Shown here one piece after another: positions 44,374-54,751 of a stretch of 64,000 nucleotides of DNA. Source of the DNA: Aurantibacter crassamenti (GTDB lineage: Bacteria > Bacteroidota > Bacteroidia > Flavobacteriales > Flavobacteriaceae); assembly GCF_016811105.1 (NCBI RefSeq), contig NZ_JAFBGM010000001.1:558001-622000 (forward strand), given 5' to 3'. Both the position numbers and the translations under genes were made by a program. The stretch's first letter is position 1. The number at the start of each line of letters is the position of its first letter. The notes below the pieces were generated by a model, which was not told the DNA's origin, searched no databases, and was given only the letters and a program-made list of their open reading frames with translations.

Positions 44374-45234
44374 TTACTGATAGTTTTTTAAATAGGATGA
44401 AGGTGACACACCATGGACACTTTTAAATTGTCTATTAAAATTTGAAATATTATTAAAACCAGACATATAAGCTATAGAAGTAATACTTTCTTTGTTCTCT
44501 ATCAAAAGCTTACAAGCATAGCCAATTCTAATTTCATTAAGATAAAGGGTAAAAGACTTTCTATGCGTTTTTTTGAAAAATCGACTAAATGCAGATTTAT
44601 TCATACCTGCAATTTTAGCGACATCACACGAACTAATAGGATTATTGAAATTTTCAAAAACAAACTCATAAATTTTATCTAAACGTCTATTTTCAGTTTT
44701 ATGAAAAGAACTTACAAAACTACTACTTGACAAAAACTCATACTCTTGATTTTTAGACAGACAAATTAAAAGTTCAATTATTTTATAGATTCGCTTGGTA
44801 GAATCGAATTTCACCAAATCAACAATAGCATTAATTAAATTAGCTTCAACATTCTGAAACTTAATTCCACGTCTTGCAAGATTTAGCAGATTAGAGATGA
44901 CCTTCATTTCTGGAATATTAAAGAAATCTTTACCTAAAAAGTCCTCTTTAAAATGAATGGCAATTGCTTCAGCTTGTGATTCATTTTCTTCTTCAAAATA
45001 CACCTCATCATTTAACCACATATGGGGTACATTTTTACCGATAAGTACCACTTCACCTTCTTTAAATTTAGTAATACTATCACCAACAAAACGGGTGCCA
45101 GAACTCTGTTGTATCAAAACTAACTCAAATTCAGGATGATAATGCCATACCCTTAAAAAATTGGGATAACAATTGTGAGAAACCCGAAGTGATTGATTCA
45201 CTTCACTAGATCTATTTAATAAATGAAGTTTCAT
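44374..45234 (-). CDS. AraC family regulator with cupin-type sensor domain
   Basis: A 286-residue regulator. The N terminus (residues 15-110) has the cupin-like pattern 'YHPEFELVLIQQSSGTRFVGDSI' and 'FKEGEVVLIGKNVPHMW' that binds small sugars in AraC-type proteins. The C-terminal HTH pair includes 'AGMNKSAFSRFFKKTHRKSFTLYLNE' and 'SGFNNISNFNRQFKSVHGVSPSSYL'. It sits between two sulfatase genes in the PUL and probably responds to fucose or a product of the catabolic operon; this is inference from location. It is a second regulator next to the HTCS. Confidence 0.9.
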   Translation of the reverse strand: MKLHLLNRSSEVNQSLRVSHNCYPNFLRVWHYHPEFELVLIQQSSGTRFVGDSITKFKEGEVVLIGKNVPHMWLNDEVYFEEENESQAEAIAIHFKEDFLGKDFFNIPEMKVISNLLNLARRGIKFQNVEANLINAIVDLVKFDSTKRIYKIIELLICLSKNQEYEFLSSSSFVSSFHKTENRRLDKIYEFVFENFNNPISSCDVAKIAGMNKSAFSRFFKKTHRKSFTLYLNEIRIGYACKLLIENKESITSIAYMSGFNNISNFNRQFKSVHGVSPSSYLKNYQ

Positions 45235-45279
45235 ATTTACTTCTTATATAATTACATCAAACTTTTAATCCATTTGCAC

Positions 45280-46746
45280 CTATTGATCCCATAGGCGATA
45301 AGGGTCATCATTTAGTTCCATTTGTGCCAAAAGCAAAGCTTCCATTTCAGTCAACTTTTCAGTATATTTTGGATTTTCTGCTAAATTAGTTTGCATTGCT
45401 CCTTCTTTAACATGTTCTTTTAAATATTCATTTGGATTTTCAGCAATGTTGAAAAGTTGCGTTTCTCGAACGGCCCCATCCATCATATCATACTTAATTA
45501 ATTTCCAATCACCCTTGATAACTGAACGCATACCAGGTTTAGACCCACCTGCATAGACTCCATACATAACATCACGAACCTTTTCTTCTTCACCCTTTAT
45601 TACCGGTTTAAAACTTTTACCCTCAACCGTTTCCGGAATTTCTATTCCAGCCAAATCACAAAGGGTTGGTAATACATCTAGCAAATAAATATTACCACTT
45701 ACTCTTTTACCTGCCTCTATACCAGGGCCTTTAATAATAAAAGGCACCCTCCACGTATGTTCATATAAATTTTGCTTACCCATTAGACCGTGCCTACCTA
45801 TAGACATACCATGATCTGAAGTATAAACTATATAAGTATTATCGAGCTCGCCCATAGCTTCTAATTTACCGAGTACCTTACCTAACTGCAAATCAATATT
45901 TTCAGAACAAGCATACTCTCTGCCTAATTCATTACGTACAGTTTGTTCATCTCTTTTTTTCCAAACACCACTTACACGTTCTTCATCCCGCAGTTTTGGA
46001 TGTCCGTGAAAAAATGGATGCTTATTTAGATAATTGTCTTGCAAAGGTGGCTGATTAACATTAGCAGGCGGTAGATTAACTGAATCAGTGTGGTTGACTG
46101 CACCATATTTTGCTAAAAGTTCAGGGGTACCATCTCTTGTATCATGAGGATGCGAAAAGCCAAAATAAATTAAAAACGGATTTTCATCAGCCTTACTTTC
46201 GCGATCATTTAAATAATTCATTACCTGTTTGGCGTGCCAAGCGCTACCTGTTTCTTCAGTACCCCCTCTTTTTGTAGCATCATGAACAACCGTAAATTGC
46301 TCATTGGCCGCAGGATACGAATTTCCAATTTTACAAGTACGCATTGTATTATAACCTGCACGATTAAATACAGCACCCATGGATTGTTTTTCTAATTCTT
46401 TTGGTTCATCTGAATTTATAAAATCGCCTCTTGAAGGCAGATGCCAAACAGTTCGACCACTCATAATCATATGGCGAGAAGGCGCACATACGGCACCTGA
46501 CCAAGACCCCATATGCCTTGCATTTTCTACAACCATACCTTCACTGGCTAGTTTCGAAATAGTTGGCGTTTCTAATATTGAATTGGCATCATAAACTTGC
46601 AAATCAAAAGGTGACTGATCATCAACCAGAACAAACAAAAAGTTAGGCCGCTTTTTTTCGTCAACTTTTTCAGTTTGGTTTTTACATGATGATACGATTA
46701 TTAAAACTAATACTAAGATCAGATAAGGTCTAAAAATGCTTTTCAT
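45280..46746 (-). CDS. Type I sulfatase lipoprotein
   Basis: A 488-residue sulfatase attached to the outer membrane or inner leaflet by lipid: lipobox LIIVSSC with Cys21. The formylglycine Cys87 is in SGAVCAPSRHMIMSGR. 'NFLFVLVDDQSPFDLQVYD' and 'YIVYTSDHGMSIGRHGLMGK' hold metal and sulfate ligands. The pattern 'DDQSPFDLQ' and 'SWSGAVCAPSR' differs from the other two sulfatases here, so it probably removes a different sulfate position. Exo- versus endo-action is not visible. Located 45 bp upstream of the AraC gene in transcription order. Confidence 0.92.
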   Translation of the reverse strand: MKSIFRPYLILVLVLIIVSSCKNQTEKVDEKKRPNFLFVLVDDQSPFDLQVYDANSILETPTISKLASEGMVVENARHMGSWSGAVCAPSRHMIMSGRTVWHLPSRGDFINSDEPKELEKQSMGAVFNRAGYNTMRTCKIGNSYPAANEQFTVVHDATKRGGTEETGSAWHAKQVMNYLNDRESKADENPFLIYFGFSHPHDTRDGTPELLAKYGAVNHTDSVNLPPANVNQPPLQDNYLNKHPFFHGHPKLRDEERVSGVWKKRDEQTVRNELGREYACSENIDLQLGKVLGKLEAMGELDNTYIVYTSDHGMSIGRHGLMGKQNLYEHTWRVPFIIKGPGIEAGKRVSGNIYLLDVLPTLCDLAGIEIPETVEGKSFKPVIKGEEEKVRDVMYGVYAGGSKPGMRSVIKGDWKLIKYDMMDGAVRETQLFNIAENPNEYLKEHVKEGAMQTNLAENPKYTEKLTEMEALLLAQMELNDDPYRLWDQ

Positions 46747-46804
46747 ATTTTTTATTCTTTAAAAAGGATAACTGAAAATTCTAATTGTCACATAGTTCAA
46801 TAAC

Positions 46805-48211
46805 TTAATATAAAGATTTCCTCATTTTCGAAAAGCTTGTTGCTAGGGGTTTTTTAGGTAGTGACTTTTCAAATATTTTGAATTTATTCTTTAATTCTTG
46901 AACTTTTTCAACATTTTTGGCCGACACATCATTCTGCTCTGACCAATCTGAACTAATATCATAAAGTTCAACTCTTTCAAGTTGTTCATTCATTAGTAGT
47001 TTCCAATTATCCACTTGTATGGCAGCACTCGGCCAGAAATCAGGGCGATTATTTGAATAACGCCAATCCCAATAAATTGGTTTTTCCCTTTTAAAGGTTT
47101 TTCCTAAAATAGCAGGAATTATACTTTCCCCATCTGGTTGATATCCTTCAGTATACTTTGTATTTGCCAACTGCACAAATGTTGGTAATAAATCAACGGT
47201 GGCCAACGCAGTAGTTTTATCAACAATTCCGGCTGGCGTTTTGTTCGGCCATCGCACAATAAATGGTATACGAACTCCCCCTGCAAACAAAGAGCGTTTC
47301 TCCCCTTTTAATCCTCCAGTTTCTCCAACAGAAAAATAGGTTCCCATACCAGGCCCCGTAGAATTATCTTCTATTACTTTACTCTCACCTGTAATTTCTG
47401 GGCCATTGTCAGAAGAAAAAATAACTATGGTATTTTCATCAATAGATAATGCTTTTAACGTTTGGAATAATGTACCAATTTGCGCATCATATTCTGCAAC
47501 AACTGCCGCATAAACTTGTTCTTGTTCGTTTAAATGTGCAAATTGTTGTAAATACTCTTCTTTTGGATAATGAGGCGTATGTGTTGCATGTATCCATGCA
47601 TTAATAAAGAATGGTTTGTCTTTATTTTGTTTAACAAATTCAATGGTTTTAAATAGTGTTGAATCTGCTTGCATTTGATGTAAATTACTTGGCAGGTTAA
47701 ATGCACCATAGGCATCATAACCATAATCTAAAGGTGAGGGAGCGTCTTCAACATGTGTATTAGAAAGGTGCCATTTACCAAAATGAGCTGTTGTATAACC
47801 AGCTTTTCTCAGCATTCTTGGCAGCATTGGTGCCTGCGAACTCAACCAATCAGGCATGTTTCTTTTCATATGAGATTCAACCGAAGCAAAATGCCCATGC
47901 ACACTATGACGTGCAGGAAATTGTCCAGTCATTACAGCAACTCTACTAGGTGAACAAACTGGATTTACAACCGAAAAATTTTGAAAATCAATTCCTTCAG
48001 AAGCCATTTTATCTAGGTTTGGAGTTTCACAAAAAGTACTACCATGAACCCCTAAATCTGCATAACCCCAATCATCAGCAAAAATGAATATGATATTTGG
48101 TTGAGATTGCTCAACAGTAGTCGCTTCTTTATTTTCTTGTGACTTACTTTCTTTTTCACCACAAGCAATAAAAACCAATACAAAAACTAAGATAAAATAC
48201 TTATAACTCAT
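46805..48211 (-). CDS. Type I sulfatase lipoprotein
   Basis: A 468-residue sulfatase with a lipobox VFIAC (Cys17). The maturation motif is NPVCSPSRVAVMTGQFPARHSVHG with Cys86 as the formylglycine precursor. 'IIFIFADDWGYADLGVHG' and 'IVIFSSDNGPEITGES' supply metal ligands. The ATG at 48211 was chosen; codons upstream to 48220 start with TTG. It lies 47 bp after the GH29 gene, consistent with coexpression. Probably desulfates fucose residues so that GH29 can cleave them. Confidence 0.92.
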   Translation of the reverse strand: MSYKYFILVFVLVFIACGEKESKSQENKEATTVEQSQPNIIFIFADDWGYADLGVHGSTFCETPNLDKMASEGIDFQNFSVVNPVCSPSRVAVMTGQFPARHSVHGHFASVESHMKRNMPDWLSSQAPMLPRMLRKAGYTTAHFGKWHLSNTHVEDAPSPLDYGYDAYGAFNLPSNLHQMQADSTLFKTIEFVKQNKDKPFFINAWIHATHTPHYPKEEYLQQFAHLNEQEQVYAAVVAEYDAQIGTLFQTLKALSIDENTIVIFSSDNGPEITGESKVIEDNSTGPGMGTYFSVGETGGLKGEKRSLFAGGVRIPFIVRWPNKTPAGIVDKTTALATVDLLPTFVQLANTKYTEGYQPDGESIIPAILGKTFKREKPIYWDWRYSNNRPDFWPSAAIQVDNWKLLMNEQLERVELYDISSDWSEQNDVSAKNVEKVQELKNKFKIFEKSLPKKPLATSFSKMRKSLY

Positions 48212-48258
48212 TGTTTTCAAACATTTTTTAATGAATGACCTCTTCTAATATTTTATTT

Positions 48259-50043
48259 TTATTCCATACTTTTTTGAGGCGTAAGTCTCAATTCTTTAAG
48301 ACTCGCGCTCTTAGTATTTCCATCAACTAAGCTAATAGTAATCGAATGCTTACCAGGCTTATTAAATTTTAATAAACCCATTTCAAAATATTGATAAACA
48401 CCAGATGAATTTTGTTGGTTTTGCACAACTACATTTTCATCTGAAGTAATATTCCATACTAAACGGCCCTCTCCGGTATAATTCAGTTCAGTCTGATAAT
48501 AACCTGGTTCCATAACCACTACTTCCCAAGATACACTACTTTTTTCTGTCCAATCTTGAGCTTGTTCAATATGTTTCCATTCGCCAAATTTTTCCATCCA
48601 TTTTTTTTCAGCAATTGTACATTCTTGAGCGGCAGCAAAAGCTACGGGAAGCTCAGTGGCAAAAACAGGGTCTATTGTATTAGCAAAACTAACTTCTGGC
48701 TGCCCATCTATTTCAATTTCAATTATCGAAACCAATTTCTCTGGGCGTTGTGTTGGTAATATAAAGTTTACCCAATTGCCATTTTTATTAGTTTCTAATT
48801 TCAATTTTTTTCCATCAACCCAAAGATTAGCGGTTTTAATAGTATTTTTTAATCCTGGAAGCCATAATTCCCCATCCAATGGCCATTTATAAACACAAAG
48901 GTTCAATTTTCCGTCAGAAGCAATAGTTACATCACCCCATGACAAAGCATGCCCCCAAGGTGAAGCACCTGCATTATATAGTACATGAGGATATTTAGCA
49001 ATCCAATCACCAGAAATTTGAAGTGATTTCTTTGCCTCGAATGGAATAGTACCATCTGGAGAAGGACCTACATTCAACATGTACGTACCACCACGAGCCA
49101 CTGTAGATATTACACTCTTCAAAATACGTTTTGGACTTTTCCAGTTTTTATCATACCATGCATAGCCCCATGAGTCATTCGTTACATCTACAGTTTCCCA
49201 TAGACCTCCAATATTCTTTACCGGAATATTCATATCGCCCAAAGATTTATAATCTCCTAGACCATGACCAGCGCGACCAGATATCATTGCATTTGGTTGA
49301 TATTTACGTACCACCTTAACAAGTTCTTCAACATATTTTTTTTCCATTTCACCTGGCGTATCGAACCAAACCATTGCGATATCGCCATAATTTGTTACAA
49401 TTTCTTTAACCTGCGGTAGACATTTTTTCTTGAAGTAATAATCAAATCCAACTTCCTTTCCCTTTTCATTTACCGAAGGCCCACCGTTACCCCCCGGAAA
49501 TGTCCAATCTTGATTGTGCGAATAATAAAATCCAAAACCTAATCCAAAGTTTTTACATGCTTTTGCCAATTCTTTCATTGGATCTCTGGCAAATGGTGTA
49601 GCATTTACAATATTGAAATCATTACTTTTTGAATCATACATTGCAAAACCATCATGATGTTTACTGGTAATTACGATGTATTTCATACCTGCATCTTTTG
49701 CTAATTGCGCAATTGCCGTTGCGTCAAAATTTACAGGGTTAAAATTTTTTGTTTCGGCTTTGTATTCTTCAACTGGTATACCTGCCCGTCTAGGGTTCAT
49801 TATCCACTCACTAATTCCATAGTACGTAGAATCTTTCCATTGATTACCAATTGATGAATATAGACCCCAATGAATAAACATGGCATAATTACCTTCGTCA
49901 AATAATGCAGTTCTTGATGTTGGAGCATCATTGCCAAGGCTGTTTTGTTCTCCCCACATTTCCTCCATTCCTTTAGGCTTATCGTTTTGAGCATTTAAAA
50001 AGGTTACAAACAATACAAATACAACTAAGAATGGCTTTCTCAT
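48259..50043 (-). CDS. GH29 alpha-L-fucosidase
   Basis: A 594-residue exported glycosidase that releases terminal L-fucose. Signal peptide ends near NAQN (residues 17-20). 'FDEGNYAMFIHWGLYSSIGNQW' and 'YIVITSKHHDGFAMYDS' are GH29 landmarks. The nucleophile is Asp228 in AMVWFDTPGEM. After the barrel (to about residue 345) comes a beta-sandwich and a C-terminal domain ending 'SLKELRLTPQ'. It lies just downstream of the HTCS gene and upstream of two sulfatases. Confidence 0.95.
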   Translation of the reverse strand: MRKPFLVVFVLFVTFLNAQNDKPKGMEEMWGEQNSLGNDAPTSRTALFDEGNYAMFIHWGLYSSIGNQWKDSTYYGISEWIMNPRRAGIPVEEYKAETKNFNPVNFDATAIAQLAKDAGMKYIVITSKHHDGFAMYDSKSNDFNIVNATPFARDPMKELAKACKNFGLGFGFYYSHNQDWTFPGGNGGPSVNEKGKEVGFDYYFKKKCLPQVKEIVTNYGDIAMVWFDTPGEMEKKYVEELVKVVRKYQPNAMISGRAGHGLGDYKSLGDMNIPVKNIGGLWETVDVTNDSWGYAWYDKNWKSPKRILKSVISTVARGGTYMLNVGPSPDGTIPFEAKKSLQISGDWIAKYPHVLYNAGASPWGHALSWGDVTIASDGKLNLCVYKWPLDGELWLPGLKNTIKTANLWVDGKKLKLETNKNGNWVNFILPTQRPEKLVSIIEIEIDGQPEVSFANTIDPVFATELPVAFAAAQECTIAEKKWMEKFGEWKHIEQAQDWTEKSSVSWEVVVMEPGYYQTELNYTGEGRLVWNITSDENVVVQNQQNSSGVYQYFEMGLLKFNKPGKHSITISLVDGNTKSASLKELRLTPQKSME

Positions 50044-50317
50044 TTTTCGAAAAGTAATTTTAAAGTAATTGTTTATGCTTTAAGCAGTTTTTAACTACTA
50101 AGCACCTCTAAATAAAAAGACAAACGCAAAAGCAGAGGTCCGTCCATTTAATATGAGGTTCTAAGAATGTCAAAACTAATTCTGAAGTACTGAATTGACT
50201 TTCTCTAATCAATCATTCATTTGCTCATTTCAACCACAAGTGCTGATTTTATTGACTACCGTTGTTTCAAAAGAGCAATTATTAGCACATAAAATGGAAA
50301 TAGAAAATAATGGCATA

Positions 50318-53300
50318 TTACCTTTTCTTCATAAATTCTGAAGGTGTTACACCATGAAGTTTTTTAAATGAAGTAGAAAAATATGAATTTGATTCAATGC
50401 CAATTTGATACATTACATCAGCCACATTATTACCTTCATTATTATTTAAAAGCTCAGCTGCTCGCTGCAATCTAAAATTACGTAAATAGCTATTTGGAAC
50501 TTGCCCCGTTAGTTGTTTTAAGCGCCTGTAAAAATGAGATGTACTCAAACCCATTTCTCTTGCCAATTCTTCAACGCCAAAGTTAGAATCAGAAATATTT
50601 TCTTCTATTGCGATTATAGTATTCTTTAAAAAATCTTTATCTCTAGTTGATATTTCAAAATCATCTTTTGGTAATTCACTATTTTTTGAAAAGTACTCTC
50701 GTAATCTTGATTTATTTTGGATGAGTTTTTCAATTCTAATTTCTAAATGCCTTAAAGAAAAAGGCTTACTTATATATTCATCAGCACCAAACTCAAGACC
50801 CTTTATAGTATTTTCATTATCACCAAGTGCAGATAATAGAATTACAGAAATGTGACTTAATTGAGGATTTGATTTTATTTTTTCGCAAAGTTCAAAACCG
50901 TCCATTTCTGGCATCATAATATCACTGACAACCAAATCAGGTTCTTCTTTTTCAATTTTATCTAATCCTTCAACACCATTATTTGCAACAGAAATATTAT
51001 ATTTTTCAGATAATGTATTTATCAAAAAAGTTTGCACATCAACTTCATTTTCCACAATTAAAATAGAATAATCTTTTTGTAAACTACTTTGCTGTGCTGC
51101 TAATTGATTTTGAATTAAGTCTGGTGCTAAGGGAATCCAGTTTTTAATAAATGATTTTTCAGATGGTTCAAAGATACTGGTGTCATTTTCTGAGCGCAAT
51201 TGTGAAGGGATTTTCACCGAAAATCGCGTTTCAACACCAGGTAGACTTTGTACAGATATCTCACCTTCTAATAATGACACCAGCGATTTACAAAATGATA
51301 GTCCAATACCGCCACCACTTACTTTATCTGTTTTATTTCCCAGCTGATAAAAACGCTCGAAAATATTATCAATATCTTCTTTTGGAATGCCTTTGCCATT
51401 ATCAATAACATCAATTTGAATAAATTTTTGATTATCAACTATGGCAATTTTAGATTCAACACTTATACTTCCTTTTTCTGGGGTGTTTTTAAAAGAATTT
51501 GAAAGTAAATTAAATATTATACGCTCTGTTTTTTCAACATCAATAACTATTTCTTCTTCAGGTGAGCCTACTTTATAATAAAAGTTAATATCTTTTTCAA
51601 TAGCATAATTCTCAAAAACTTCAGTGGTAGGAAACATAAATCCTCCTAACGTATCTTTATTCAATTGTAAATTAAGATGTCCTTGTTCTGCCTGTCGAAA
51701 AGTAATTAATTGATCTACAAGGCTGAGAAGTCTTTTTGTGTTTTTTTGAATAATAGCCAAATATTTATTATTTCCAGAGTCTAAATTATGCGAAATAATA
51801 TATTCTAACGGACCCGAAATTAGGGTCAATGGCGTTCTAAATTCATGCGATAAATTCGTAAAATAACGAAACTTTCCTTGATTGATAATGTCTTGTCTTT
51901 CTTTATCTAATTTTTCAAACTTAAGACGTTGTTTTAATTTTTCATGTTGAGTAAAATATACTACAACACCTATTCCAATAGCACTAATAAGCAAAACAAA
52001 CAATAAATAACTCCACCATGTTTTATACCATGGAGGCAATATTTGTATGTACAATTCGGTTTCATTAAGGCTCCATAAGCCATCTCCATTGGCTGCTTTT
52101 ACTTTAAATATATAATTACCTGCAGCGAGATTAGTATACGTAACTGTTGCTTTACCTAAATTTTCTTCAACCCAATTATCATTAAAACCTTCAAGTTTAT
52201 ATGCTAACGTATTTTTAGATGGTGTAGTAGTGTGTTTTACGGCCAAATTAAATGCAATACTTTGTTCACTTTGGCTAATTGCAATACTATCTGTTTCAGA
52301 AATAGATTTTTCTAAAATCACCTCATTTTTCAACTTCTCGCCAATTTTTACAGGCTTATTATTAATAAATAAATTGGTAATTAAAATCTCAGGCAGTTGA
52401 GTATTAAGCTCAATATTTTCAGGCCTAAATATTGTTAATCCATTTAACCCTCCGAAATAAAAATATCCTGATTTACCTTTAAAAAAAGCACCCTGTCTAA
52501 AGTTATTTTGAGAAAGTCCATCACGTACATCAAATACATCAGTATGGTTTTCGGAGCGTTGAAATTTGACCAAACCCATATCTGTGCTCATCCACAAATA
52601 GTCATTTCCTGATGCTAATATTCCATATATAGCATCATCAGGTAATAAATCATTCTTTCTAAAATGTTGAATTTTTTCAGGAACACCATGCCCATCTAAA
52701 GTCATTTTATTAAGTCCACCTCCAAATGTACCCACCCATATAGCACCAGAATCATCTTTAAGTAAAGAGAACACATTGCGATACGACAACCCAATACTAT
52801 CGGAACTCTCTGTAGAGATTTTATGATTTATATTAAACTTTTCACCATCAAAATCAGCATGAAACAACCCTAAATCAGTACCAAACCAAAATGAACTTGT
52901 ATCCATTTTAAGAAGTGCCTGAACTTTCTCTGACTTTAAATCAAGAGTAGACTTTACCTTTAAATTCGGATTATGACTTTCATTGATAATATTCCATGGA
53001 TTAGAGACAACTGCAATTTTTGTTCCTGCCAGAAGCATATTTTCAGCATCAATTTGTTGAATTTTACGAATTTTTTCAATTGCTAAATTGCTCCCATTTT
53101 CATTAAGCGCCAGTATTTTATATAGTTTACTAACCGGATTATACACTATTACCTTATAGTCAGTTCCAATCCATATATAACCCTTTTTGTCTTCATAAAG
53201 ACTTCTTACTACATCATTTTGGGCTAAGTTCAAATTACTTTCAAGATTCTCAAATGTCAACTGACCGACAGTTGTGTCATTAACAGACTGCTTACTTCTA

Positions 53301-54469
53301 AATAATGGTTTGTTATAACCTGACATCCATAATTTACCATTACTATCTTCAAGTATGGCCATAATCAAATTATCAGAGAGTGAATTTTTTTGATACGGAT
53401 TATGGGAATAACTAATAAACTTCTTTTGAGATAAATCTAACTTGTTAATACCAGCTTGAGCCGTACCAATCCATAAAACATTAAAATCATCTTGATAAAT
53501 AGCATTAATATGTTTGCTACTTAATCCAGAATCATTTTTAGCGTCATAAGCAAAATGTGAGAATTTATTATTTTCATATTTATAGAGACCATCGTTTTTT
53601 GTTCCAACCCAAATGGCTCCAGTTTTATCTTCAAAAAGCGTGTTAATTACGATTTCAGAATCAAGAGATTCAGGATTTTTTAAATCACTAAATGTTTCTA
53701 TCACATGCACTTTGTCTCCTTCAAACGTTGACTTATAGAGCGCCTTTTGAGTTCTTATCCAAAAAATATTTTTACTTTGTAATACTTCAGCAACATGTTC
53801 ATTTTCAAAATCCTTAAAATTTAAAAGGGATTTTACCACAGGGAAAAGAGTAGAATCTATCGATTTTAACCCTACTAAATTCAGACCTTTAGAAGTCGCT
53901 AACACTAATGATATATCATCCTTAAAACTAAAATCATTTATTGCAGCTAATGCTATTTGTGACTCCATAAGATTTTCAGAAACATCGAAATCACCATTCA
54001 TTATGTTTTTTAAGTCACAAACATAAAGTTCATTTTTACCTGAGAACCAGATTTTTCCTTTTGGACCAGATGTTATATTGTTTATATTTAAATTACTAGG
54101 CAACGGTACAGTGTAAAATTTTTCTAAAGATGGCACATAAGCATTTAATCCGAGGTTAGTACCTATCCACAAAATTCCGTTAGCAGCATTATACAATTGT
54201 GTTATGTAATTACTGAGAATTCTACCATTGGTATTTGATTGTGTAGTGTAGGTCTTAAATTCATATCCATCATATCTAATCAGCCCATTTGGTGTGCCAT
54301 ACCATAAATAACCATATTGATCTTGCTCAATAGAATAAACGGTATTCTGATTAAACCCTTGTTCATTAGAAAATTTTTCAAACTTTTGAGAATAGATAAA
54401 ACTGATGGAAAAGAAAAAAAATAAAACTACAAAAAACCTTACATCATTAAATTTTTTACAGATTTTCAT
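50318..54469 (-). CDS. Hybrid two-component system sensor/regulator (HTCS)
   Basis: A 1,383-residue single-chain sensor and transcription factor that controls PULs. After a signal peptide, residues about 30-740 hold repeated beta-propeller blades ('GYLWYGTPNGLIRYD', 'GILWIGTNLGLNAY', 'GAIWVGTKNDGLYKY') and a Y_Y_Y domain. One membrane helix lies at about 818-840. The His kinase has H in 'LSHEFRTPLTLI' (about 873) and the ATP lid 'DNGKGIPKEDIDNIFERFY'; the receiver carries 'LVVSDIMMPEMDGFE' (Asp about 1183). It ends in an AraC HTH (about 1290-1380). The ATG at 54469 is preferred to a TTG seven codons upstream. It most likely senses a fucose-containing oligosaccharide and drives this PUL. Confidence 0.96.
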   Translation of the reverse strand: MKICKKFNDVRFFVVLFFFFSISFIYSQKFEKFSNEQGFNQNTVYSIEQDQYGYLWYGTPNGLIRYDGYEFKTYTTQSNTNGRILSNYITQLYNAANGILWIGTNLGLNAYVPSLEKFYTVPLPSNLNINNITSGPKGKIWFSGKNELYVCDLKNIMNGDFDVSENLMESQIALAAINDFSFKDDISLVLATSKGLNLVGLKSIDSTLFPVVKSLLNFKDFENEHVAEVLQSKNIFWIRTQKALYKSTFEGDKVHVIETFSDLKNPESLDSEIVINTLFEDKTGAIWVGTKNDGLYKYENNKFSHFAYDAKNDSGLSSKHINAIYQDDFNVLWIGTAQAGINKLDLSQKKFISYSHNPYQKNSLSDNLIMAILEDSNGKLWMSGYNKPLFRSKQSVNDTTVGQLTFENLESNLNLAQNDVVRSLYEDKKGYIWIGTDYKVIVYNPVSKLYKILALNENGSNLAIEKIRKIQQIDAENMLLAGTKIAVVSNPWNIINESHNPNLKVKSTLDLKSEKVQALLKMDTSSFWFGTDLGLFHADFDGEKFNINHKISTESSDSIGLSYRNVFSLLKDDSGAIWVGTFGGGLNKMTLDGHGVPEKIQHFRKNDLLPDDAIYGILASGNDYLWMSTDMGLVKFQRSENHTDVFDVRDGLSQNNFRQGAFFKGKSGYFYFGGLNGLTIFRPENIELNTQLPEILITNLFINNKPVKIGEKLKNEVILEKSISETDSIAISQSEQSIAFNLAVKHTTTPSKNTLAYKLEGFNDNWVEENLGKATVTYTNLAAGNYIFKVKAANGDGLWSLNETELYIQILPPWYKTWWSYLLFVLLISAIGIGVVVYFTQHEKLKQRLKFEKLDKERQDIINQGKFRYFTNLSHEFRTPLTLISGPLEYIISHNLDSGNNKYLAIIQKNTKRLLSLVDQLITFRQAEQGHLNLQLNKDTLGGFMFPTTEVFENYAIEKDINFYYKVGSPEEEIVIDVEKTERIIFNLLSNSFKNTPEKGSISVESKIAIVDNQKFIQIDVIDNGKGIPKEDIDNIFERFYQLGNKTDKVSGGGIGLSFCKSLVSLLEGEISVQSLPGVETRFSVKIPSQLRSENDTSIFEPSEKSFIKNWIPLAPDLIQNQLAAQQSSLQKDYSILIVENEVDVQTFLINTLSEKYNISVANNGVEGLDKIEKEEPDLVVSDIMMPEMDGFELCEKIKSNPQLSHISVILLSALGDNENTIKGLEFGADEYISKPFSLRHLEIRIEKLIQNKSRLREYFSKNSELPKDDFEISTRDKDFLKNTIIAIEENISDSNFGVEELAREMGLSTSHFYRRLKQLTGQVPNSYLRNFRLQRAAELLNNNEGNNVADVMYQIGIESNSYFSTSFKKLHGVTPSEFMKKR

Positions 54470-54751
54470 AAACAAGATTACTTTATTCAAATTTTATATT
54501 TACAAAAATTCGATGGTAATAAATTAGAGCAAATACGACATAGTCAGTAACAACATTTGCAAAGTACGAAGAAGTGCTATTTTTCTAGTTTAGACAGCAA
54601 GAAAAATAATATTCAATTAATTAATAAGTATATACAATGAAACGCATATATAGCTTTCTTATAGTTATTCTATTCACTATTTAAATAAAACCAAAGTATA
54701 ATCTTAAATTACAGCCTTCAATAGTTTATTTTTTCGCCATCAAATAATAAA

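Noticed and set aside
47530-49994. Short frames antisense or out of frame within the sulfatase and GH29 genes
   Set aside because: They are out-of-frame readings of conserved enzymes with no start signals of their own.
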